From contig VZTI01004088.1 of NCBI GenBank assembly GCA_013397865.1, positions 499,600 through 563,599 on the forward strand: a stretch of 64,000 nt of DNA, in the 5' to 3' direction. The translations under genes and the position numbers were made by a program. The notes under the pieces are model-generated. The model saw nothing but the letters and a program-made list of their open reading frames with translations, searched no databases and was not told where the DNA came from. This DNA comes from Struthidea cinerea (Eukaryota; Chordata; Aves; Passeriformes; Corcoracidae). Below, piece after piece: positions 11,895 to 26,800 of the stretch (the first letter of the stretch is position 1; the number at the start of each line of letters is the position of its first letter).

Positions 11895-14800
11895 GTAAGT
11901 AATGTATACTTTAATCAGAAGGTCGACCTGGTTCCTTTTATGTGAATTCATTGATTTTATGGTTAAAACATTTTTATTAAAACTTTTGCATTGAGCTTTT
12001 ATTTCAAGAAGTTTAATAGTACCTACATTTAGTATGCATTACTGAAAATACTTTCGAGGAGTAAGTTTTGCCTTGACTGTACTGCTGGCTACAAATTGGT
12101 AGCAAGATGAGTATATAAAGGTGTCCCATCTGTATTAGCTGTAACATACGTATATATGTTTACTGAATTAAAGAATCCCTGAGGTTGAACATATTCCTTT
12201 ACAGTCAGTAGTTTACATGGGCTAGTGTATATTTCTGTGCCATACTGACACCTCAGATACCTTGTTTTTTCAAAAGAACATAGAGTGAAGAAACAGGAAG
12301 TTTCCGTGTTAACATTTTCATAGTCCAATTTCAGCCACTTTTGTGGCTATTTATTGTGTTAACGGCTCATTGGGGAAAGAAAAAGGAGACAGGATGATTT
12401 AATGTAATAGTAACTGGTAAAAAAATTGCCTTTGAGCAAAGAAGTTAAGCAAACACTGTTTCAAAGTTTGTGACTTTGAATTGCAGTTAATAACTGTTTA
12501 AAATATAGTATTCTTTTATTTGCCTTTCTAATGTTCAGACGTATTTTAATCTTACAGCTTTCTGCATTGACTCTGCTCGAAGTCTAACTGGCCAATACCT
12601 GATTAGAGATCACATGGTGTTTCATTATAACAGAATCCTTTCAGCCAAAGGTAGAAATTTGCATGTATGAATGAACTGTGTCCCCCTAGATTTAGCTCAA
12701 TCTCTCAGAAATAGGCTCATACCAAGAAGGGATGAACTGGATTGTAGGAAGGTTACTATTCTTCCTTTTTCTAACCGAAACTGGTATCAACAAAAAGATG
12801 TGGCTCCTACTTAATAATACTTTTGTATTACTGAGATGGGAAGTTTTGTATAAAAACATTTTCCTTAAGTGTTTCCAAAGATCCTGCCTTAATTTTAGAG
12901 CACTTTGTGCTGTATTGGGTTCATTCTGCTTTTGATGAAATAATGAGTTATGAAATAATATGCTGAACTGAAAGTCATCATGATAGTCATAACAGAAAAC
13001 ATACAGAAATTATTTTAGGAATGAAGGCAGAACATTTCTAGTTAAACTCAGACCACTATGTCTTTTTTATATTTTATTTTTATTTCAAAAATTTCGTAGG
13101 TTTTTTTCATCTTTCAATGAATAATAGTAGCGAGTTCTAAGGACTTTGAAAATTGCCCTGTGTGTTTGAAAATCATGTTACTGCCGGAGTCCATACTCAC
13201 AAATACAATACTCACAATGCTATCTCTCATGTAACATGCTCGGTATCCTCAGGTATGCAGGTAAACCTTTTGAAAGGAGTCTTCATTTAAGTGACAATTC
13301 TTCCTTTAAGTATGTATTTTATCCAAACAGCTTTATCTCGCACATCCTGTGACTGTATTAATATCAGCTTAATATTTTAAGTACACAGTAACTAGCATGT
13401 TTTAAAATAGAGAAGAATTAAATTAGTCTTTGTTCTGTGTTGGTTTATTACTACATTTTTCTAGATATCACGTACACTAAGTAAATACCAAATCACTGAC
13501 ATTCGCTGTTTTTCTTATTTTCAGCAGCTGTAGACTGTTCAGTGCCCAAAAGTAGGTTGAATAGCATCAAATGTAAGTCTTTGTTTTATGTTGATTCTGC
13601 AAATGCTTCTGTAAAACTAACTTAGCAAAACAAAAGAGCCAGCATAGAAGAGTAACAATAGCATATAACCCTTAATTGAACATTCATGTATCTGCTTGTT
13701 TATTCAGCTTTCATGTCCTTCTTCATACTTGTAGGAATCTGCAGCAAATGGAATGCTGGAGAGATGGATCTGGGCTGTCAGTGATTCGGTGTGCTTAGCA
13801 TGACAATTCATTTGCTTAGGATCCTTTTCACCCATGCAGCTGGGTGAATTTTCTCCTATTGTATGATAGGATGTAAGCTTGAACTCACAAGAAGAAAGTA
13901 GTGCCAGGTAAAGAGGAATTTTAGGAGTGTAGGCACCTGGGGACGGGGGCTGAAGCTTCTTGTTCCATTTTGCAGAAAACAGAGCCAGATGCAAGCACAC
14001 AGCCCCACAGCCTGGATTAAACTGCAGTTACTTTTTCTGCGAGTTGTCTCATTTCTTAACACTGCTAAAAGATATGAACACTGTAGCTCCACTTCATAGT
14101 GTTAAGCCAAAGTGCAGTACTTTCAAATAATTGATTTATGAAATACTAAATAAATATATAAGTCGAAGGGGATAAATAGCAGCTGTTTGTTGAAATAACA
14201 AAGTGTATTTCTGTTATCTGTCTGTCTTCAATGCAGTTAGAAAAAGTTCTTTGTTCTCCAGTTCAATATTCAGTTACAACTACTGAGGTCCTGGAGAAAA
14301 TTGAATTCTTCTTTTAGGATGGAAAGTTAAATCTTTTAAGGACAGAATACTTTTTGGTTAGTATCAAATTCAGTCAAAACAAAGTCATACTACCTTGTAA
14401 AATTACCAGAATAACTAGGAAATCAGTCATCCTTTTGGCAGAAAGATTTCATTTCATTAGCACTTTTTTCAGTACTTCAGCATAAAGACTTGAGACTGAA
14501 TTAAGCTGCTTCAGGATTTCCTTTATATGCTGTTCCATCTGACTGAGATTCCTTTACAAACAGATAAGAAATTCTGCTGTGCTGGCTGAAATTTTTGCAG
14601 TTCTCAAAGAGGTAATTCCATGGGAAACACCTGCTTTCAAATTCATCATTATTGGTCTCACTGACTTCATGGTATTTAAAGTTAAGACTACCCAGGCATA
14701 CCTTGTTCCATTTCTGCACTATCCTTATAAATTCTAGATTTTTAGAGTGAAATTAAGAATTATTTCAATTTTATGTCATACCTAAAATTACAGTGGTTGC

Positions 14801-17800
14801 ATTTTTTTTCCTGCAGTTCTATGCATTTTTCATCAAGAAATACAGATTTCTGTTCTGTAATAATCATGCAACCAAGTGTTACATGTTCAGATGTTAAGCT
14901 CAGTGCAAGGTACCATTTGTAGAGTCTCTGGTAATCCACTGGAGAATCATTTTTCTTCCCCTGTCCTTTGTGGAACAGATTATGTGGAGATGACAGCCAA
15001 TAGCTCAGACGGTAAGAATGCTGAAAATGTGCTGAGGGAGAAAAGTAATGGAAAAGGGGTTTTAGAATATTTTCAAAACAATTTCTTCTTTCTTGCTGAA
15101 GATGAGACACGTGATTTATCCAGGCACAGTTTTAACTTCAATATAGTTGAGTATCATTAGTATCTGTATAGTGTCACTGAGGATGAGAGGTTTGCACCTT
15201 TATTCTCACCATAGTTCTGTCTCTCATTGCTTCAACTGAAGCATATTATTACTTTTTTCTTTTTCTTTTCTTTTTTGTGTTCTTTGTCTTAATCTTTATT
15301 GCATTCCAAATAAGGTTTCTGTTCCCCCTCTATTTCAAGATTTGGGCAGGGGAGTAAATTTAGTTTAAAATTATAAGATTTATTAATAGCATAGGGTTAC
15401 AAAATAGAATTCCTGCAGATAGAGTTAAAAAACATCCCCTGAAAATGTGCTTCATGTACTGCTAGAATAGCAGGTGAGTATTTCCCATTGGAGTTGTTGC
15501 CATGAACCAGTCATTAGTGTTTAAGAATTAAACATGATACTGTAGTTGGCATTCTCCCAGGCCAACTGAATGTGTTCTGTCCTTAAAGTGGATTTAGTTT
15601 CCACTGTTCTTTTCCTGGTATCTTAGCTGGCAGCAAAGCAGGCAAGGTGCCATGCCCCTGGGCTAGCAGTGAGCATGTTCCTGTGTATTAGATCAGACTT
15701 ACTGACTTAAAATAGTTGTTAAAATGTGAAACTTCTTGAAATGTGAAACTTCTATGTTCAGAATTAGTCCAAGCATGTTGATTGATACCAGTGGCCATTA
15801 GAAGTCTGTGGTTGTGAAACTTGTGCCAGAAAACTTGACAAAGGCTATGCCAAGTAAGACAGCTGCTGCTACACATGCCTGGTTTCTAACAGTACTGACT
15901 TTTCAACCCATGTGTTTAGAGGTTTTTCCACAAAGCATATTGATAGTACAGCTTGAACCCAGTGATTAGTGTAGTTGGGAATGCAGGTCTCTTTGATACT
16001 GGGGCAGGGGGAGAAGAAGAAGGAAAACAAATATTCTGAGAAGTTACCCACCATAGATCTATTTTAGCCTGATGGAACATGAATTCTTGGAGGGAGGCCA
16101 GTGAGAGATAGGGAGAGGCAACAATTCAGAGTGATAGTAATGTTGGTTTTCTACCCTTTAAAGGGGTCAAGTTCAAGTAAAAATATCAATAAATACATAT
16201 TGTTACATAATTCTGTATTTAAATCTTAATTTTTCCTTTAAACACATATCTCTCTATGCTTCACGCTATGAAAAAGCAGAGATCTATGAGAAGTTGTCAC
16301 AAAATTTTCCTATTTTTTTCTGTTAAATCTTGTCCTTAAGTATGTATTTCTGAAAATGAAAGTTATAAGCAACTAATAAAAGCCCTTTAAATTTAAGCAC
16401 GCAGATAATTCTAATGCCTGTGTTTTCAGAGTTCAAGTATGTCTTTGGAAAGGTGTTTGTTTGTTTTTTTTATAAGGGATAATTAATTTTAGATATGCAC
16501 ATCAAAAATACATTTTTCACAGCTTATAGTTGTGAAAAGACTTTAGATTGTATAGTCTGACATCATGAGTTGAGCAGATCAAAAGTTCCATCCAGTTGTG
16601 CTAATATGGATGGAACTTAACATCCATACTGAATGTGGTAAATAAAACACATAAACAAGAAAAGCCTGCAGTCTTGACTTGTAAAGGTCAAGAAATAGAG
16701 AAAACATAATTTCCTTTTGTCGATGTTTCAGTAGTTATTCATCATTTTTATTGAAAATGTGTCCCTGATTTTTAATCTAATTTACCCAGCTTTACCCTCT
16801 CTCTGCTGATGAGGAGGACTGTTGTTTTTATACAGTTGTCCACCATTACTCAGGATTACGAAACAGGCATAGCATACCAGAGAATAAGAATAAAATTATG
16901 CATTCCACTTATTTTCAGTATTATCTCAGTACAGTATGTCTAAATTGTCCTTGGGGGCTGCCCCAGTGGTACCTTGAAACAAAAATCACTGCCCAAGGCC
17001 ACCTAGAAGCCCAATGGACCTCTCTCTAGGGAACACAAATGGAAGTTTACCTGGGCAGGCTTAGACATTTCCTTTAGGGTTGGTGCAGCGTTCCACAGGT
17101 TCTGCGCAGTAACTGCTGGCAGGCTGCTGTGTTCTTCATATGGCTGACAGAAGTATATAGGAGGTGTCTGCTGGATGAGGACCCCATATGAGCATCAGAG
17201 GTGGAAGGATTTAGGCTATCCGGTGCTTCTAGCCTCTTGTGAAATGCTTTTGAAGGATTCTTGTCTCACTATGAGGCTTTATTTCCAAGCCTCAGCAATG
17301 ACCAAATTTTGCCATTAGTGGCTTTGCCAAGTAGTATTACATTTCTGAAGTACACACCCTCATACAGACATATCTTTCTATTTGAGACAAGAAAGGCTTT
17401 AGTATCAAGCTTTGTCAAACACTTTGTGACCCTTTTTTTATGGTGGTTCCTCCCTTATTTGATGAAACCATGCTACTGATACCTCATGTGAAGAAGGACG
17501 GCAAAATAATCTCTTAGAGTTATAAAAATAAAAATTTCTGTGTTAAGGCATTTAGATTTAGACTTACAACCAATGGCAAAATTCAGTTCACATTTGATGA
17601 AATGTCACCTGAGGTGCTTAAATCATAGTGTACTGGGGATTTGTGTAGAGCTAGAAAACTGATAGTAAAAATTCTTAGAGAAGGGAGAGCTTGCTTGCAG
17701 AAGAAATAATATCACCGACTGATATGCTGGACACTTTAGTTATGGTCACTGCAGGCACTTCAAGCTCAGCCGAGATGATGTTTGTGTGATTTATCTAAAA

Positions 17801-20800
17801 AGAATTCAAAAGGGAATTAATAACTGGAAGTGTGTTTGCAAAAATGGCTTAAATAAAAACATAGTAGAGAAATGCTGAGTGTTGGATAATTCCTTTGAGA
17901 TACTGTTCTGCAAGCTGAACTCAGTTTAAATCTAACCTAATATTTCATTGTCTGCCATTGATTATTTGCATAAAAAATGAAATAACTGGAAGGTTAACTG
18001 CCAGTTGTTCTGTGATGTCACACATGATAAATTTAGCAATCGGAAATTCAGAGCAAAGAACAACCACTGGCATTCCAGTTCATACTGTCCTTCTAAATGC
18101 AGAGCTTTCAAGCTGACTAGGACTGTGATATGTATGATTAGCTTGTTTCTTCCAGATTTATGACATGTGTTTTGTAACTCCAAACACTTCTTGAAATGCT
18201 AGTGCAGTCTAGACTTCAGGAAAAAAGAATTATGCCTATAGAGAGAGTGTTCTAAAAGGGAAATAATGTGAGCACTGCTTTGAAGTGTGGTGTACTCTGC
18301 AAATAGTATTTGTTTAGGCAAAAGTGTTCCTTCTGTGACAGTTTGATCAGTATTTTATAGGAGTTTCTTTATGAGGAGTGCTATAGTTTAACGTCTGAAA
18401 TTCATGGTCTTCTTTGTGCTTCCTTTCACCGACAACAAAATTAAGAGGATGGATTCATGGGGTGGTCGAAATAAGTTACAGAATCTATTCATAGACTGAA
18501 TTTATCTGATCTACAGAACCACCAATTTGCTTATATTCTAGTACATTTTCTCTTACTATACTATAAATCTGTGTGGTTTTGAGCACAGTAGTTAATGAGA
18601 TACAATTAATCTCAGGCTCTAATAAGGCTTTTAAAGGGACTCATTATTTGGATCTACAGGACTTATTTTATTCCTAAACATTTTGTTTTCCCCTTTTAAG
18701 GAGATGAAAAGAGGTTTTCTTTTTTCATTTATTTGTCACAAGATACTTACTATGATGTACTTTTCCCATATTTAACTCTACATATGTGACATGTTCCTGG
18801 AGCCAATGTTCAAATAAAAGCTACTTGCAGTGAAACTATTATAAGTATCTGTTAACCAATGCAGTTTATGTTTACTTCCCACTAGTCTATGACAGTATGC
18901 CAAGGGCACTTTTTTCAAATTTAGTTTATGACCCTCTCTGTAAGCTAAAGGAGCTGTATCTGTAATGGATTTGAAGCAGAAGATACCTTAAACAGTGAGC
19001 AATGTTTTCAATTAAAAGCTAAATCTCCCTTCTAAAATTGCCTGTCTCTTGAATGCTGGTCTCATTCTTTCTGTGTTTAATATATTCACACTGCAACACA
19101 AGTGTTTATGTATGACAGCCGTAAGTATCTTCAGTTCCTCTCAGTTGTAATATTGTAATTAGTGCCTCAGAGTTCCACATGAATTTTCTATCTGGCTGAA
19201 GTCAGAGGGGAAGACTGGATTCTCCAGTCCTTGCATGGGTAAAGGACATATGAAGTAAGGAGAGGTAGGTCGGTGTGCCTGTTTCTGCATTTGTCTGTGT
19301 TACTTGCTGACTGCCTCAAGGCTATCCTAGCTTACCTCCAGCTGTCTGTTTATATCCACATTAACTCTTTTCGAGGAGGATGTCTATCTCTTACTTTGCT
19401 GGTTTCACAATTTCTAGCTTTTACCACAGATCTAGCCTGAAAATTCCTAATGTGGCAATAAGATGTGTATATTACTGGGGTTTTCTGACATTTTGTTTTG
19501 CATGTCTGTGCTACCTTTCAGTACACATGAGTGACTTTATGGCTTTTGGAGCACGCTTAACGGATTAACTGAGCTAAGCTCACTGCTTGACAGGTGCAAG
19601 GCAAAGACTATATTTCCCATGCAGGTGATGGTTATCCCAGTGGGTCATTTTGATATCCCAAGATACCCTTAGCTGGAATACTTACTGTTCTTTCGCTCTT
19701 TATTCTTGGGCATCAGCCATGCTTTGGGTGGAAAGAGTCACAGGACACAGTCCTGGTGGCATTTTTTTAATAGCTTTGAATGCCAGTAGTAAAGGCATTA
19801 ATGTATGTCAAATTTCAGAGTTTATCCTGTAAAGAGCAGAATAAGGACAACATGGGCATTCCGTTTTGCAGTAATATTCACACTGCTCTGCACTTTGCCC
19901 AGTCACTCCTGTTAAGCCGTGGTGTGCAGGTGGAACACACAGTAAAGTGCTAAAGCTTGTCTTGTCTTAGGCAAACCCACTTTTCACCTGAGCAATTGAG
20001 TGTAAGGAATTTGCTGTTTCAGACACCTACTCACCCTTACCCATACTTCTGTGTGAATTGCATTTTTACTTTGTAGGGCTCTCATTCACCCATTGTTTCT
20101 CTAGATCTATGTTCAATACCCATCAGCCATCACCATTTTACCTGAGCAGCAGGCAAAATGTCACTTTTTACAGCCTCCGTGCATGTGCACACACAGACGC
20201 GCTGTATTGGCCCAGAATAAGTAATTATTTATCTCAAACATATAAAACATCTGACCTGTAGCTAATTTTTGAGTGCTTCTCTGTAACTTTTAAGACAAAC
20301 ACAATTAGAAATAATGGTAGTTTAGAACAGACGCAATAACTCAGTATAGAAAGAAAGACATTCAGTTTTAATTATTTAATGGTACAGTATATTTTATCAT
20401 TCTGTTAGAATGTGTATTTTTAATTCAGAGTTGTATAAGGTAGCATTTGTTAATTTCAGCTAATATTTTCCCAATAATAGAAGCAGTTTCATATTGGAAG
20501 TACTCAAATAGCAAATGATGGATAAATCAGCAGCCATAAAAGAAATTACTCTGTATTTTCCATATCAGTTGTAAGAATTGAAAGAAAGAGAAAGAGGGAT
20601 TTTCCTGAGCAATGAGAGCAAAGATTTTGCATCTGAAAGATTAATTTCTATCTTAAAAGGGAACTAAAATGTTTAATGTGTTGAATACACTTACTTAAGT
20701 ATTTTGTGGAGATTAACATGTATGTAGAGTACACGTAAACAGATGAATGCATTTTAAAGGTTGATTAAACGTTCTCAGATTGCTGTAGGCCTCAGCTGTG

Positions 20801-23800
20801 TAGAAGAATGAACCACACCAATCCCTGAAGTTTTTACATTTCCATGCATTAAATATAGTAGTGCATGTGCAGATTGGGGTCTGCCAGAGTATGATAGAAA
20901 TATATTATGAAACCAGAGAAGAAATCCTCAAAGGCCTTTGTGTGTCTCTATGAAACAGATGATTCATATACTTGGATCTGTGTTAAGTGAATGAGAATTT
21001 CCATTTGGTATACAGACTTCAAAAGTGTGCTTGCTTATTTTTTCCCTATTTGGAAATGAAATTATTAATGTTTTTCATCAGCCTCATTTGGATTTTTCAA
21101 CTTTGTGAACTTCGAGTACTGTGTCCAGTTCTGGGCCCGTCACTTCAAGGAAGACATTGAGGTGCTGGAGTGGATCCAGAGAAGGGCAGTAAGGCTGCTG
21201 AGGGGTCTGGAGCACAAGTCCTGTGAGGAGTGGCTGAGAGAGCTCAGGTTATTTAGCCTGGAGAAAAGGAGGCTCAGAGGGGACTTTATCACTCTTTACA
21301 ACTGCCTGAAGGGAGGCTGTAGACAGGTGATGGTCAGCCTCTTCTGCCAGGCAACCAGCGACAGGACAAGAGGACACAGTCTTAAGCTGTACCAGGGGAG
21401 ATTTAGGTTGGACATCAGGAAGAATTTCTTCATGGAAAGATGGAGTGCCCACATGATAGGTCACTGCGTGAAATGGGTTCCTCCTTTGCACCTGCCTGGG
21501 GTTTCCTTGCTGCTCCATATCACTACAGAAAGGGTTGTCAAGCATAGGAATGGCTTGCCCAGGAAGGTGGTGGAGTCACCATCTCTGGAAGTGCTCAAGA
21601 AACAAGTCCATGTGGCACTTGGTGCTGTGGTTTAGTTGGCGAGGTGGTAATTGGTCAAAGGTTGGACTCGATCTTGGAGTTTTTTTCCAACCTAAATGAT
21701 TCTGTGTTTCATCTGTTAAACCTGGCTGTTCACAATATCCAAAAACTTTGGACTGTATTATGTAAGATTTAGGTGACTGATGGCAAACTCATACACAGAA
21801 AATTTACCCATCTTTTTGGCTTCTTTATCTGATGACATAAATCCCTGACTCATCTTTTTGCACTGCAGATGAGGTCTTGGACTGCAGACTAGTGTGGACT
21901 GATAAAAATCCTCCGCTCCTGATCTGACAGTAGCCCTTTCAGAGTTGGCCTTCATTTCTTTGTGTTCTTGACGTAAACTTGCTTGTTTTGCCCTGGATTT
22001 CTGTATTTGGGAGACTCCATATTGTTAGCATTGATTTTTTTACATGTCAAATTTGTTAACAATAAGCGCAGGGTTTTTTCTGAAATACTGGATGAGAGTA
22101 CAGTCAAAAGAATTCTACCTGTAAAAAATTGATAGAAAGCTTGTAAGTTTTTGAGCAAAATGCTATGTTAGCAATACCGATCTTGTATTCTTGTACGGGA
22201 AGTCCTGTGTGCTGGTGTTTGTCGTGAGGTAAGAAAATTTCAGGAAAGTTAAGGCACAGCTTCAGCTATTAATAATTTTTCTTGTAAGAGTAGACACAAA
22301 TTTTATAACTGCTGTGTGTTGGAAGTGGAGTGTATCTCAATAGTCTGACTTTACTGAGCAATTGGAAATCACTACAGTGTTTTCAAATCACTTAGGGAAA
22401 AAAAGAATATTTCAGTTTGGATCTGACCAACTTTGTCTCTTCCCTAAGTTGCTGACCAGCAAAGAAGAGAGAAACTGAAAAAGAAGATAGCCAGGTGTGA
22501 AGAGAAAATGAGTATCTGTGAAACTGTCTCCCGATCTTGTTCAAGAGACAGCGGAAGGCTGCTGCCATCCTCTTTTAGAAAGGTATGTATTTAATTTTGT
22601 TTAGTAGACACTGTCATATACTTGCCTTCCGTAGTAACAGCTGATGACTGATCACTGCTGTGCATCAGTGAGGCTGGCATCTTTCAAGCAGCAGAAAGTA
22701 GACAAGGGTCTTGCTGGCCTGTGCCCAACACCAAATGCATGTCTTGACCTTCTGACAAGGATGTCAGGTATCTGGATGAAGAGTGCTTGCAGTAAATACA
22801 AGCTCTAATTACCCTTGAATTCTCTTGCTTTCACTTCAGCTGAAATTCCTGTCCTCTCTGTCACTCCAGAGCTTTGTACCATTTCCTAAGGCAGAACTCT
22901 GTTACCTCTACCCTTCCGAGCAGAAGAATCAGGAATCATCCATTTTTTTTCTTAATGAAAAGTCCTATTTGGTAATACATTTCATATCTAACAGTGTACT
23001 ACACCCTTCAGTTGCATTTCTTGAAAGCAAAAATAGTGCTTAGACCAAAATATACCATTCTGTATGTATATATTCTGCTTATATGCATAGGCTCACTTAG
23101 TTTGGCTGGCTATTCATCAAGATACGTGGTGTGTGTTTCTAACTAATAGATAAATACGTAAATAGCCCAATAAGTTACATTCTTGTTCATCGCTGTAAAT
23201 GAGCAATTGCAGCTTAAAACACAATAATGATTTAACTCTGTGATTCTAACAGTGTAAGTTTCATTCATTGTTGAAATATCTGTAAAGCTGGAGGACATTT
23301 CCAAGTAGTACAACAAACACCATCAGTTTCTTTCCGTGTGACTGATTTTTGCAGCAGGCAGCCTGAGTGTGACCTTATTGCAGTGCAGAGAAATAATGCT
23401 TTGAAATTCAATACATGGCTCTTAGTTATGGATGAAAGCACAGGCATGAATAAGAAAAGGGAGTAAATGTGATATTTAAAATCTAAATTTTATTTTTTAT
23501 TCATACCATTTTTGTCCTTCCGTGTTATTTTTTGAAAACTTGGTGCAGGCAAAGTTCCTTAAATTGTTTCATTGCAAAACCAAGTAACGTGTCTCTAATT
23601 ACTGCATGAACTCCCAGCTTTAAAATGGAAGGATTCATTATAACAGACTGCAACTTTTTTCCTTTGTTTTTCGAAATAAGATTTTCTAAAATTCTACCTG
23701 TATTGAGCTGGCCATGAGTAAGATCTCTGATTTGAACAACACTTGGTATTTCATATCTCATGTTCAAGTAATCCTATTAATAGGCATTTCTGGCTGCTAA

Positions 23801-26800
23801 TGAATTTTTAAAAATAAATTAATCCATGCCAAAAGTCTGGAAGGCTGCTTCATAGGAGGTTAAATTTCTCTTTTAACAATTTGAAGTATGCCATTGCCTT
23901 AACATTTCAAGATCCCTTTCTGCCTGTTTTTTGAGATTTTTTGTTTTTCTGAAGAATGAAAGTTATGGCCATCTGCTTGTGCATATGAAATATAGATTGG
24001 GAAACATCATTAACTGGTTCTAGTCTCTTGTTAATTTTGTATGCAACACACGTGTGGCTGTGTGAAATGCCTATTCAAATGCTTTATATTTAAAGATTTA
24101 TTATACTCCTACAATACCACCAGGCTGAACATGTATTGTGCTTAAATTAGTTCTGTCATAATGGGAGATGTCAGTGACTAAACAAAACAGAAGAACCTTC
24201 TGAGCATCAAAGAAAGTTGTTTTCAGTAGGAATGTTCTGATTTCCTTTCAGGCTTCATAGTGACAATCACCTGTTGTGCTGGTTGTTTGAATTAATGCAC
24301 ATTCAGTAATACCCCTTATTAATAACATCACAGTATTTGAGGAAAGTAGGAACCTACCACATTATGGAGTTGATACTCACACACACACATGCACAGAATG
24401 AAAGAGTGTAACAGGAACATAGTTTTGAAAAATAGTGATGCCAGTATAGAAACTTAATATATTCATAGAGGGTCCAATTTGTTCACATATTTGTATGAAT
24501 TTTCTCTAATGGCAGCTTGTCACTTCCTGTAGAAGACCTTTGCTCTGTCCAGACAGAGAGAGCAGGCACTCAGCTTACTTAGAGCAATATTTAAGTGGCT
24601 GTCTCAAGTTAAAAGAATCATACACATTTATTGCAAAATGGCAGCTTCTGTATCTTGACAGTGCAGTTCATAAAGCATCACTTTGATCTCATTTTATTAT
24701 GGTAGATGAACTATTCTATTGGAAGACCTTTTCATACAAGAACAAGTTAATTTCAAGATTAAATTAATCTTACTGTAACTTCAGTGACCCCAGTGAGAGC
24801 TGCCTTGGACCTTTTATGTGAAAAAGTATTTAGCAACCTTTCTTTTCAAAGTTTGGTTTTTATAGGGCAGCTGATACTTTAGTGGCTTTCAAGCTGGGAA
24901 ACTAAACTTCCTGTAGCAAGTAAAAATAACTTACAGAGAAATCTGGATTCTTTCTCTGTGTTACTACTTTTGCCCGTCAGATGACAGCGGTATGCTTTGA
25001 TCTGTTTTTACTGAATTTTCTCTTCCACAGAGTCCATGAAAATTCAGAGGTCCTCTTTCTACAAGCTTGCTGCAAAGTACTATTCAGTTTACCCCAGTTT
25101 TGTGACTATTAAAATTGAAGCATAAGTACATACTTTATGGAATTTTTTAAGGGGGTTGCTGAAATCTATCGAGTAGATTTGTATCTTTCAAAACAGATCA
25201 TACTTGGTTGAATCAACAGAATAGGAACATATATTGATAAGCAAGATATAAGTCCAGATTTTTTACTTCAAATTCCATTAGTTATAGTTCTTGATAGTTC
25301 TAATATCTAAAGCTCAGATACTACCATGGAATTTTTAAAATTTTATTTGAAGAATAGAACTAAATATATTTTAAATATATTTTAATGTGTGGTGGTGTAT
25401 ATTTGTAGGCATGTTTTTGTCTTTTTTTTTGTGTTTCCTACTTAAACATCTGATGATTTTACAGATAACAGACTAGAGAAGAAAGTGAGCATACTTGCTT
25501 ACAGTTTCCTTGCAATGCAGGTGTACAGATAATTTTCTGAAAGTTCACAAGTGACAAATTGCAGACAAACTGCATTCTCTGACACTGCTTAGAATCTTTT
25601 TGAAGTGACCAACATAGTTCCTTGTTCATGATATTGTTTCTTCATCTACTTGGTGGCTGTACTTCCTTCCTGTTCGTGTAGTAAAGTTTTGCCTCAGGAT
25701 AAGGGCTTTGAAAGACATTCTTTTCTCAGTACTTGAATGAGTACATCTCACAACTGACACAGATGCAGCTTAGGGTTGCAGTTCTCTGTAGTCACCAGAG
25801 AGCTACTTGGTCTGTTCTACTTATGAAATATTTGAGAAGGAGAAGAAAAAAACTGCCCTAAGCTTCTTCATATATAAAGATTGCTTTAACTTAGGATATT
25901 GCCATGTCAACCTTATGCCTTTGTCTTGTTTTAGGATCAATTCAACTGCTTCTGAGGAATAGAACATGTCACTTTAATGAGGTGCAGCTAAATAATTGGC
26001 TAATATAACTTCATATCTTTTCTTAATTATTTTGCATAATGCAGGGAACTAGTCATGATATGCTCACAAATGCTTCTACAATCTGATTTATATTGCAGTT
26101 CAATGAACTGATTCAGTCACTGAGAGTAAAGTGTTTACAAGAATTAAGCTGCTTATAATATAGATTGAAGGGTATGGAATTAGCTTTTCAAAACATCTAT
26201 TTAGGTGGATTCTGAAACTTTCCAGTCTTATCTGTTTTCTGTAGTGCTGAGCTACCACTGCAACTACTTTATATGCAAACAATCACACTGGTAAGCCTCA
26301 TTATACTGCTTGCTAACACAGGCATTTGTGTGGCTTTGTGCCTGCGTGTTATCAGTTCAGCATTTAATTATGCTGTAGTAGTAAAATAAAGTTGACTCGT
26401 GAGACACCACCAAGAAGAGCTTATTTTGCCTCAGCTAACTAAAAAAATACCTCTTTGCATTAGGCACCAGCAACTCTGGTTATTTTGGGGTACTGGAATA
26501 GTGGAGATAGGTCGTACTGATGTGAGAAAAAATTGTTGTGAAGGAAATATATAGTATGACAGCATTGTGATCTTTGACTTAATTTTCATGATAAAATACC
26601 TGCATTTTTAATATTCCTCTAAATAGCATTTACTGCATACTACAAAATGTATATTTATCATAATTGAGCTTTAATTTAAAATACTGTGTTTGAAAGGAAA
26701 AAAATGAAATAGTATAGATTCTAAGCAATAACAGTAGCAGTGTTATGAGAAAACGCAGCATTTATACACTGAGAGTCTATTGCTCAGAATTTTTAAAGAC

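Noticed and set aside
21105..21635. A 176-codon open frame that could look like a new gene
   Set aside because: It is the tail of a CR1 reverse-transcriptase frame with an insertion; the antisense frame over 21,249-21,545 is its shadow.
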